A stretch of DNA of 64,000 nucleotides from Mycobacterium sp. IS-1264 (lineage in GTDB: Bacteria > Actinomycetota > Actinomycetes > Mycobacteriales > Mycobacteriaceae): contig NZ_MBES01000052.1 in assembly GCF_001954195.1 (NCBI RefSeq), positions 1-64,000 on the forward strand. Direction: 5' to 3'. The notes below the pieces were generated by a model, which was not told the origin of the DNA, did not search any database, and worked only from the letters and a program-made list of their open reading frames with translations. Each line of letters begins with the position of its first letter. The stretch's first letter is position 1. A program made the position numbers and the translations under genes. Below, in pieces: positions 29,256 through 35,526 of the stretch.

Positions 29256-30755
29256 TTGTCGGCGATTCTTCGAGGCACTTCGCTATGGGTGGTGTCGACG
29301 GCCGCTATCGCATTCATCGTTGCGTTGGGCCCGGCGCCATCGGCGAATGCCACTCCTTGCGGCGCGCCCGAGGCGAACGTGGATCCACCCCCGCGGCAGG
29401 AGATGCCCGCGCCGCAGCCCGTCGTGGTGCCGCCGACGGGGCGCCGACCCACCCATACGAATGACCAGGCGCCGCTCCCCAAGCTGGGCCCGCTGATCCA
29501 GTCCTTCCTCAGGCCGACTGCTCCCGGGCAGCGATACTCGGCCCCACTGCAACCTCAAGCCGGGGTGGTGCCGCCGCCCGGGCCTAACCCGCCCGCGCCG
29601 GGCTTCCCGCAGACGCCCAATGCCACGCAGCTGCAGCCGAATGCGGCACCGAATCCTCAGCCGGCACCGCAACCGGCGCCTCAGCCGGCGCCGCCGCCCC
29701 CCGCCAATATCGCGGGGGCGCCGACGTCGCTCGTCGACTGGGTGACCGGACCCAACGGCCCCAACAAAACGCTGCAGCGATTCGGTATCTCCGGAACGGA
29801 CCTCGGGATCATTTGGGACAACGGCGATCCCGCCAACCGGCAGGCCCTGATGGCGTTCGGTGACACGTTCGGCTACTGCAAGGTTCGCGGCCAAGAATGG
29901 CGGTACAACGTACTGTTCCGCAGTAACGACCGTGACCTGTCCAAGGGTATCCACGTCGCGGATGGTGTGCCCAATAACAATTATTCGGGCTCACCGGTGT
30001 GGAACAACGGCCTGTCCAAGCAGGTGGTCAACTCCATCCACAAGGCAGCGCACGAGACGGGAATCATTCCGACGTCGGCCATCTCGATCGGGCGAACCCA
30101 ATACATGAACTACATGTCCATCCAGCATTGGGGCCGCGACGGTGAATGGACGACGAACTACTCGGCGATCGCGAGATCCCTTGACAACGGCCAGAACTGG
30201 GGGATCTACCCCGGCTCCATCCGCACGGCCTCGGCCGACGCGGTTCCGGGCGTCGGGTTCACCCCAGGCAACGAGAATTTTCAGATGGGTTCGTTCATGC
30301 GGGGTAACGACGGTTACCTCTACTCGTTCGGGACCCCGTCGGGACGTGGCGGCGCGGCGTACCTGTCGCGAGTCCCCCCGAACGCTTTGCCCGACCTCAC
30401 CAAGTACCAATACTGGAACGGCGATAACGGCGGGCGCTGGGTCCCGAACAATCCGGGCGCGGCGACGCCGGTTTTCCCGGGGCCCGTGGGTGAAATGTCG
30501 TCCCAGTACAACAGCTATCTGAAGCAGTACTTGGTGCTCTACACCAACGGCGGCAGCAACGACGTCGTGGCCAGGACGGCGCCGGCTCCCCAGGGACCGT
30601 GGAGTCCCGAGCAGCCGCTGGTGTCGTCGTTCCAGATGCCCGGTGGGATCTACGCCCCGATGATTCATCCCTGGTCGTCGGGCAGGGACCTGTACTTCAA
30701 CCTGTCGCTGTGGTCGGCCTATGACGTGATGTTGATGCACACTGTGCTGCCCTAG
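29256..30755 (+). CDS. secreted DUF4185 protein with proline-rich linker
   Basis: 499 residues from TTG 29256 (gaaagg upstream at suitable spacing). A signal peptide ends near ANA at residue 33. A Pro/Gln-rich low-complexity linker spans about 45-150, with repeated PAPQP units. From about 155 to the end is a DUF4185 domain, a beta-propeller-like fold seen in mycobacterial cell-wall proteins (GIIWDNGD, MAFGDTFGY, NNNYSGSP, YSFGTPSGRGGAAYLSRVP). It may act on or bind envelope glycans; no catalytic residue can be claimed. Translation start is the weakest part of the call. Confidence 0.8.
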   Translation: MSAILRGTSLWVVSTAAIAFIVALGPAPSANATPCGAPEANVDPPPRQEMPAPQPVVVPPTGRRPTHTNDQAPLPKLGPLIQSFLRPTAPGQRYSAPLQPQAGVVPPPGPNPPAPGFPQTPNATQLQPNAAPNPQPAPQPAPQPAPPPPANIAGAPTSLVDWVTGPNGPNKTLQRFGISGTDLGIIWDNGDPANRQALMAFGDTFGYCKVRGQEWRYNVLFRSNDRDLSKGIHVADGVPNNNYSGSPVWNNGLSKQVVNSIHKAAHETGIIPTSAISIGRTQYMNYMSIQHWGRDGEWTTNYSAIARSLDNGQNWGIYPGSIRTASADAVPGVGFTPGNENFQMGSFMRGNDGYLYSFGTPSGRGGAAYLSRVPPNALPDLTKYQYWNGDNGGRWVPNNPGAATPVFPGPVGEMSSQYNSYLKQYLVLYTNGGSNDVVARTAPAPQGPWSPEQPLVSSFQMPGGIYAPMIHPWSSGRDLYFNLSLWSAYDVMLMHTVLP

Positions 30756-30807
30756 CCTTTCGGCTTGACCTGCGGTGATGCCGCGTTTGTGTAATAGTGT
30801 GTGCCTG

Positions 30808-31194
30808 ATGAAGAGACAAGCAGCAGTGGCGATCGCTATCGGGGCCGCGTTCGTGGCAACGCCGGTCGCGCATGCCGACAACAACTGGATCGCCATGGCG
30901 ATGTCGGATTCCACCGGGCAGATCAAGTTCGTTGACGGTGGGACCAGTCAAGGTGCCGCCGAGCAGAAGGCGATGGAGACGTGTCGCAAGGCCATCAGCG
31001 ACTGTCGTCTGCTGGCCAGCGGGCAGGGTGGGTGCATCGCGCTCGTTTTGAACAGCGCGAAAACCAAATATTTCGGCGGCTGGGGCCCGACCCGCGAAGA
31101 AGCCGAGGCGGCCGCACTAGGGATCGCCGGCGGCGGAACGGTCCAAGCCGGGCACGGCCACTGTCAAGGTGATGGGGGCGCCGGCGGGGGCTAG
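30808..31194 (+). CDS. secreted DUF4189 protein
   Basis: 128 residues from ATG 30808 (MKRQAAVAIAIGAAFVATPV), signal cleavage near AHA-DN at residue 23. The mature part, NNWIAMAMSDSTGQIKF then ...METCRKAISDCRLLASGQGGCIAL, has the paired Cys layout of DUF4189, a family with several small exported members in M. tuberculosis (for example Rv1269c). Function unknown. It lies about 50 bases after the DUF4185 gene on the same strand. Its stop overlaps the convergent gene stop. Confidence 0.78.
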   Translation: MKRQAAVAIAIGAAFVATPVAHADNNWIAMAMSDSTGQIKFVDGGTSQGAAEQKAMETCRKAISDCRLLASGQGGCIALVLNSAKTKYFGGWGPTREEAEAAALGIAGGGTVQAGHGHCQGDGGAGGG

Positions 31195-31493
31195 GTGCAC
31201 CCGCTGATGTGGATTCGGCGCCCGGCTCCGACGCAGACGCTTACCGGCGGCGGGGGTGGTGGCGGCGGAAAGTCCTGCGGCAGTGGCGCATAGTCGGCTG
31301 GCGGCGGCACGTAGGTGTTGACCGTGTCGGCCACATTGGTGCAGCCGCTCACCGAAACACGCCTGCCGACGCTCGCGCAGACGTCGGCGTTGGCCACGCC
31401 GGAGGGCTGCACGACGGCATATATCTCAGGAATCGATGTAAGGGCCAACACCGTAATCCCCGCGGCGATCCCAGACCGGACCAACAGGGTCAT
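31191..31493 (-). CDS. small secreted protein with duplicated Cys motif
   Basis: 100 residues from ATG 31493 (MTLLVRSGIAAGITVLALTS), signal cleavage near VANA-DV. The mature chain is two related Cys modules, VCASVGRRVSVSGCT and VCVGAGRRIHISGCT, separated by a Pro-rich linker with eight consecutive prolines. I do not recognise the family. Each module has two cysteines ten residues apart, fitting a small disulfide loop. It starts 28 bases after the hemophore-like gene on the same strand, so the two are probably one operon. Confidence 0.7.
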   Translation of the reverse strand: MTLLVRSGIAAGITVLALTSIPEIYAVVQPSGVANADVCASVGRRVSVSGCTNVADTVNTYVPPPADYAPLPQDFPPPPPPPPVSVCVGAGRRIHISGCT

Positions 31494-31521
31494 CGCGATC
31501 TCCTTTCCATCTCCGATCGCG

Positions 31522-31911
31522 TTAGGGAGCGACGCCCTGCCCAAGTAGCGGGGTCCACTGGCAACGCTGCCTGATGTCAGTCAACGGCTGACGGATGCCC
31601 TCAAGGTCGGCTTGCTCTTGTGGGTTGGCGCTGAAGTAGTTCTGCACGTCGCCTTGGATCTGATCCTTGGGCTGATCCTGGAGGCCGGTGTAGAAGCCAT
31701 TCACGTCGGGGTGAGTGAACAGGTAGGTCGACAGTGCCGTCGCGACACCGGCCGCGACACTGGCGACGTCCGCGGCCGTGCAGTTGGGCGGGCGGGGCGG
31801 CGGATCGGCCGCGGCGGTCCCAGCGGTGGCGCACCACAGCGCGCCCGTGGCCGCGGCAGCGCCGATCGCGCCGACAACCACCCGGCGCGGAAAGATTTCT
31901 GAGAGGAACAT
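31522..31911 (-). CDS. hemophore-related secreted protein
   Basis: 129 residues. A twin-arginine-free signal peptide (RRVVVGAIGAAAATGALW...) is cut near AAA-DP at 36. The mature part NCTAADVASVAAGVATALSTYLFTHPD...FYTGL...QRCQW has the two widely spaced cysteines and helical pattern of the mycobacterial haemophore family (Rv0203-like, heme-binding). Expected to be exported and to bind heme, possibly in iron acquisition; binding itself is inferred from family. It precedes the duplicated-Cys protein. Confidence 0.78.
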   Translation of the reverse strand: MFLSEIFPRRVVVGAIGAAAATGALWCATAGTAAADPPPRPPNCTAADVASVAAGVATALSTYLFTHPDVNGFYTGLQDQPKDQIQGDVQNYFSANPQEQADLEGIRQPLTDIRQRCQWTPLLGQGVAP

Positions 31912-32001
31912 CGCTGGCTCCTTCCTGCGGTAAACGATCCGGCCGCACCCGATAGCCGCCTCAAGCTAAGTAGACATCAACAACGGCCTGCTCCGATATA
32001 G

Positions 32002-32682
32002 CTACGCCGCCGCGATCGTCGACATCAGGGGACGCAGCGTCTGGAACAGCGGCTGACGATCCCGCAGATAGAAGTGGCCGCCCCGGAGGATCTGCACGGA
32101 GAAGTCCGCCGTTGTCCGCGAACGCCATTCGCGCAAGTCGGATTCACTCACGAGCGGGTCCTCGCTGCCGCCGAAGACATGGATCGGGCAGGGCAGCTGG
32201 GCTGTGTCGTCTTCCTCGTCGGTCATGCACAGCCGCAAGTCGTGTCGAGTGGTGGTGACGGCTCGCTCGTGCAGGGTCGGCCATCGCGTTAGTTGGGGAG
32301 GGAGCCCGCCCAGGTCCGACAGCAGCGTCGCAAGCTGGTCGTCGTCGAGGAGGTCCACGGCATGCAGTGGCGGCGGAAGGTGCGGTGGGCCATAGGCGGA
32401 GAGGAAGACCGCCCGTGGCAGCGGCGATCCCTGCGCGGCGCGCACGCACGCCAATCGGTATGCCTGCAGGGCGCCGAAACTGTGGCCGAAGAACATGTGC
32501 GGTTCGTCGAGATCGGACCGCAGCTGATCGTTCACCTCGTCGACGAGCTGCCGCAGCGTGGTGAAGCGCTGCCGGTCGGCGACCTCGACCGGAATCACGT
32601 CGATCGCCGGTCTCAGTGCCTTACCCCAGGCGTTGAATGCCAACCCGCCGCCCCCGGCGTGGTGAAAGCAGAACAACTTCAC
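32002..32682 (-). CDS. type II thioesterase (TesA/GrsT-like)
   Basis: A 226-residue alpha/beta hydrolase. FCFHHAGGGGLAF at the N-terminus, nucleophile GHSFGALQ (Ser about 68), Asp in FGGSEDPLV and His in GGHFYL are the hallmarks of editing thioesterases that work beside PKS/NRPS enzymes. It starts 27 bases after an oxoamine-synthase C-terminal domain gene on the same strand. A fragment of a second copy of its 3' end lies at 33890-33942. No PKS or NRPS module is present in the window, so its partner is elsewhere or lost. Confidence 0.82.
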   Translation of the reverse strand: MKLFCFHHAGGGGLAFNAWGKALRPAIDVIPVEVADRQRFTTLRQLVDEVNDQLRSDLDEPHMFFGHSFGALQAYRLACVRAAQGSPLPRAVFLSAYGPPHLPPPLHAVDLLDDDQLATLLSDLGGLPPQLTRWPTLHERAVTTTRHDLRLCMTDEEDDTAQLPCPIHVFGGSEDPLVSESDLREWRSRTTADFSVQILRGGHFYLRDRQPLFQTLRPLMSTIAAA

Positions 32683-32709
32683 GGTGTCAGTCGCCTTTCT
32701 CGTCGAGGC

Positions 32710-33192
32710 TTACTGAAACCGCGCTCCGGCAAGCCCTTTGAGGGGATGCCAGAGGAAACCCTGCGGTCGCAGGTGTCGGCGGCGAGTGTTCCGAGCCGGG
32801 CCCGGGTGGCCAGCGTTCACCAGCTTCAGCTCATCGGCCAGCGCCTTGATCATGAAGCGGATCTGTTCGGCTGAATGGCAGCTGGTGACAAAGAATCGAA
32901 CCCTCGCTTCTTCTTCCGGCACGGCGGGAAAGATGATCGGGTCGGCATTGATGCCGCGGCGCTGCAGCGCATACGAGAGTTGCAGCGCCTTGGTCGAGCT
33001 GCCGACGACGACCGGGATCATCGGGGCGCTCGCTGGGTCGCCGGTGTCGATGTCGGCTTCGCGGGCCAGGCTCATGAAGAGCGCTTCATTCGCGCGCCGC
33101 CGGCGCAGGTGTTCGAGTAGCGTCCAGCGCCCGGTGGCTCTCCGTTTTGCCGCCGCAGGCGCGATCGTGTCGAGGCAACGGTTGGTGTTCAT
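32710..33192 (-). CDS. stand-alone C-terminal domain of an alpha-oxoamine synthase (copy 1)
   Basis: 160 residues. The stretch from about 50 to 125 (IPVVVGSSTKALQLSYAL, ADPIIFPAVPEEEARVRFF, HSAEQIRFMIKALADEL) matches the small C-terminal domain of BioF/KBL-type PLP enzymes. The large domain with the PLP-binding Lys is absent, so this cannot be an active synthase alone. ATG 33192 has ggag at proper spacing, and the start and leader are shared with copy 2. This suggests a retained short gene rather than random decay, but a pseudogene fragment is the alternative. Confidence 0.6.
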   Translation of the reverse strand: MNTNRCLDTIAPAAAKRRATGRWTLLEHLRRRRANEALFMSLAREADIDTGDPASAPMIPVVVGSSTKALQLSYALQRRGINADPIIFPAVPEEEARVRFFVTSCHSAEQIRFMIKALADELKLVNAGHPGPARNTRRRHLRPQGFLWHPLKGLAGARFQ

Positions 33193-33330
33193 GCTGTGCT
33201 CCGTACTTTCGTGGGGCGGACCCGGGTGGGCCGCGCTCACAGGTAGGAGCCTCGGGCTCCGCTGACGTGGACAGTTTTTTCCGAAGGAGTTTGTGGACCG
33301 GCGGAGCCGGAGCCCGGACACTTGTCCGCG
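33193..33330 (-). promoter_or_regulatory. conserved leader/promoter of oxoamine-domain copy 1
   Basis: The first roughly 75 bases upstream of the start are nearly identical to those upstream of copy 2 (34377 onward), including gctgtgctccgtactttcgt next to the start. Farther out both share a ggacagttttt element. A 14-base palindrome CGGACA-CT-TGTCCG lies at 33315-33328. The plus-strand secreted gene starts at 33385, so this region probably holds divergent promoters. Confidence 0.5.
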
Positions 33331-33384
33331 CTGGTGGCGGGGGCACAGTATGGAGAGGGGGGTTCGGACCCAGAGGAGAAACCG

Positions 33385-33885
33385 ATGACCCCGGACGGTC
33401 TGATTAGTCGCATAGGTTTGGGCGCCGCGTCGCTCGCGATCGCACTTGCGCTTCCCTCAGTTGCCTCCGGCGATACTCCATCCTGGAACGGCGACTACGC
33501 GATCACGTTCATCGTCGGTCCAAAGGACGGGACGAGCGTGGCGGCCAGTCAGCCTGAGGTGCAATACACCGATACGTACACGTTCCATTCGAGCTGTGCG
33601 AGCGGCAAGTGTGTCGCCACGATCGTTGGCGGCCCGCCGCCGAGGAACCCGACCGTTCCGCAACCGGTTCAATTCACCTGGGATGGGTCATCATGGACGC
33701 AAGCCAGCGATTTCCAGTGGGATTGCATGATGCCCGACACCTCAATCCAATGGAGTCCGGCCCGAGGCACCACCCGCTACACGCCCCAACCCGACGGCTC
33801 ACTTTCCGGCACCATGCACACCGAGATCCTGAGCGGTCCATGCCAGGGCACGCTTGACATCAACATGACTGCCCAGCGCGTGTGA
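33385..33885 (+). CDS. secreted protein, WNG/DFQWDC family (copy 2)
   Basis: 166 residues from ATG 33385 with a strong ribosome site (agaggagaa). A signal peptide (LGAASLAIALALPSVASG) leads into TPSWNGDYAIT. It shares with the protein at 28564 the WNG start, SCASGKCVAT, PRNPTVPQP, TWDG, DFQWDC, YTPQPDGSL and GPCQG. The two are paralogues about 4.8 kb apart. Function unknown. It sits between two copies of the oxoamine-synthase domain, directly followed by a thioesterase remnant on the other strand. Confidence 0.75.
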   Translation: MTPDGLISRIGLGAASLAIALALPSVASGDTPSWNGDYAITFIVGPKDGTSVAASQPEVQYTDTYTFHSSCASGKCVATIVGGPPPRNPTVPQPVQFTWDGSSWTQASDFQWDCMMPDTSIQWSPARGTTRYTPQPDGSLSGTMHTEILSGPCQGTLDINMTAQRV

Positions 33886-33889
33886 AAGT

Positions 33890-33942
33890 CGTCAGCGATC
33901 GCCGAGATCAGGGGACGCTGCGTCTTGAACAGCGGCTTGCTG
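33890..33942 (-). pseudogene. remnant of a second type II thioesterase 3' end
   Basis: Read on the minus strand, the bases encode PLFKTQRPLISAIADD, matching the extreme C-terminus of the intact thioesterase at 32002 (PLFQTLRPLMSTIAAA). At DNA level about 45 bases align with few mismatches (shared atcaggggacgc and gaacagcggct). The rest of the gene is missing. It lies just downstream of oxoamine-domain copy 2, the same relative place as the intact gene behind copy 1, so a duplicated pair lost most of one thioesterase. Confidence 0.75.
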
Positions 33943-33992
33943 AAATCGCTGTGCGGCAAGCTAATTGGCGGATGTTTAGAAATTTTGCGGAG

Positions 33993-34376
33993 CTAGCTGC
34001 GTGCGTTCACCAGCTCCAGCTCCTCGGCCAATGCGTTGACCATGAACCGGATCTGGTCTTCCGAGTAGCAGCTGGCGACAAAGAACTGCAGGCCCGCTTT
34101 GTCTTCCGGCGCAAAAAGGATCGGGTAGGCATTGATGCCGCGTCGCATCAGGGCCCCCGACAGGCGTAGCGCCTTGATCGAGCTGCCGACGATGCACGGG
34201 ATCACGGGGCTGTCGGCGCGCTCCTCGGTTGCGATGCCGGCTTCATGCGCCAGGCTCAGGAAAAGCGCGGCATTCTGGCGCCGCCGGAATTGGTGTTCGA
34301 GTAGTGCCCTGCGCCCAGTGGCTCTACGTATCGCCGCCGCGGGCCCGACCATGTCCAGGCAGGGGTTGATGTTCAC
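33993..34376 (-). CDS. stand-alone C-terminal domain of an alpha-oxoamine synthase (copy 2)
   Basis: 127 residues from GTG 34376. It aligns over its whole length with copy 1 at 32710: both start MN-N-CLD, both have RRATGR, LLEH, LFLSLA or LFMSLA, IP-VGSS-KAL, RRGIN and EQIRFM or DQIRFM, ending E-LVN. Copy 2 lacks the 35-residue tail of copy 1. As in copy 1, the PLP lysine domain is absent. GTG replaces the ATG of copy 1. Possibly a small regulatory or partner subunit, or a decaying duplicate. Confidence 0.55.
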   Translation of the reverse strand: MNINPCLDMVGPAAAIRRATGRRALLEHQFRRRQNAALFLSLAHEAGIATEERADSPVIPCIVGSSIKALRLSGALMRRGINAYPILFAPEDKAGLQFFVASCYSEDQIRFMVNALAEELELVNARS

Positions 34377-34510
34377 GCTGTGCTCCGTACTTTCGTGGGC
34401 GGACCCGGGTGGACCGCGCTCACAGCTAGGAGCGTCTGACTCGGCTAACGCGGACAGTTTTTCCCGGACAACTTTGGGAACCGGCGGTCGGACGACTGTC
34501 CACGCCTAAT
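34377..34510 (-). repeat. duplicated leader of oxoamine-domain copy 2
   Basis: Direct duplicate of the leader at 33193. The first about 75 bases are almost identical, then similarity fades but keeps a ggacagttttt element. From about 34510 to the hydrolase stop at 34667 I see no gene. A 62-codon plus-strand frame at 34562 overlaps the hydrolase and has no supporting signal. Confidence 0.6.
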
Positions 34511-34666
34511 CAGGGCGGACGGTGGACGCTACTCGTTATTCACCCGTCAACGGTCTATGGGATGGACCTGCAAACGGCCCTGGTGAGGAAGCTCCCCGGC
34601 AGGAACTCAGCGGATAACGATGCCGACGCGGCCCAAGCACGAGCCGACGCGGCGTCCGCGTACAAG

Positions 34667-35446
34667 TCAGCCTTTGCGGGCGACGTCTTGGCTCAGGATC
34701 TGGGGCCAGGTCTCGACATCGGCCGGGGTGTGCGCCACGGTGAGCGTTGACCGCGGCATCAGTGCGGCAAGCGATTCCGCTGTCGACATCGGATGCGCGG
34801 GGTCGCCGACCCAGGCCAGAATCGTCGTCGGCACATCGATTCGTGCGACCGCTTCGTGAGCGGGCAGGTCGCTGAGAGCCGCGCCCCGAAACAGTGACGG
34901 CAGCAGCGCGTCGGCCACATCGGGAACCGTTTCGGGCCTGCCGACCGTGGCTGGCGGCGGAGTCGCCCCACGCGACGACGCGATGAAGGCACCGACACCC
35001 TCGGTTTCGATGAAGTCGGCCGCAGCCCGGTAGATCGCCGCCTGCACGGGCCGGGTTTCCCACGCGGTGGCCGGCACCATCAGCGTGAGGCCGGCGAAGC
35101 GGTCCGGCTCGCGGGCGGCAGCGTGCAGCAGCGTGCCGGCACCCATGGACGGGCCGACTCCGTGCACCTGCTCGCCGGGAAACCATTTGTCGAGCAGCTG
35201 CAGAAGATCCTCGGCAAGGCTTTCCCATCGGTAATCCTCCGGGACCTTGCGCCCTGTCGACTTGCCATGGCCGCGTGCGTCGTACCGCAGCAGTCGGGTC
35301 CCGCTTAGGCCCCTGCCGAGGTCGAGATTGAGCACCCGGTCACGCGCGCGGCTGGAGGTGAGCCCGTGCAGTTGAACTACCGGATGACCACCTTCGTCGC
35401 TCAGTTCAACCGCAAGCTCCGCTCCGGGAACCACGAAAGTGGACAT
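34667..35446 (-). CDS. alpha/beta hydrolase
   Basis: 259 residues from ATG 35446 (MSTFVVPGAELAVELSDEGG); a longer frame to 35773 runs into the divergent gene and is rejected. VVQLHGLTSS is the oxyanion region, DARGHGKS the lid strand, GPSMGAG (Ser about 95) the nucleophile elbow, and an Asp (WVGDPAHP) and His (TVAHTPADV) complete a plausible triad. It belongs to the broad fold that includes esterases, lactonases and epoxide hydrolases. Divergent from the condensation/GNAT fusion gene; 80 bases separate the starts. Confidence 0.78.
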   Translation of the reverse strand: MSTFVVPGAELAVELSDEGGHPVVQLHGLTSSRARDRVLNLDLGRGLSGTRLLRYDARGHGKSTGRKVPEDYRWESLAEDLLQLLDKWFPGEQVHGVGPSMGAGTLLHAAAREPDRFAGLTLMVPATAWETRPVQAAIYRAAADFIETEGVGAFIASSRGATPPPATVGRPETVPDVADALLPSLFRGAALSDLPAHEAVARIDVPTTILAWVGDPAHPMSTAESLAALMPRSTLTVAHTPADVETWPQILSQDVARKG

Positions 35447-35514
35447 CACCCAACTCGTTTCACGACCCGACGGCTCGCCCCGCGCTGACCGAGCATTCAG
35501 GCTAACTGGGGCGT

Positions 35515-35520
35515 TAGGGT
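35515..35520 (+). promoter_or_regulatory. -10 element of a likely leaderless transcript
   Basis: tagggt (TANNNT form) ends 6 bases before ATG 35527, the spacing at which mycobacterial RNA polymerase would start at or next to the ATG. No ribosome site is visible, consistent with a leaderless mRNA for the condensation/GNAT gene. Confidence 0.4.
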
Positions 35521-35526
35521 ACCGCC

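Noticed and set aside
29640..29700. Repeated PAPQP-coding DNA as a CRISPR or intergenic repeat
   Set aside because: It is in frame inside the Pro-rich linker of the DUF4185 gene.
34562..34750. 62-codon plus-strand ORF
   Set aside because: It overlaps the hydrolase 3' end, has no good ribosome site and is Ala/Asp low-complexity.
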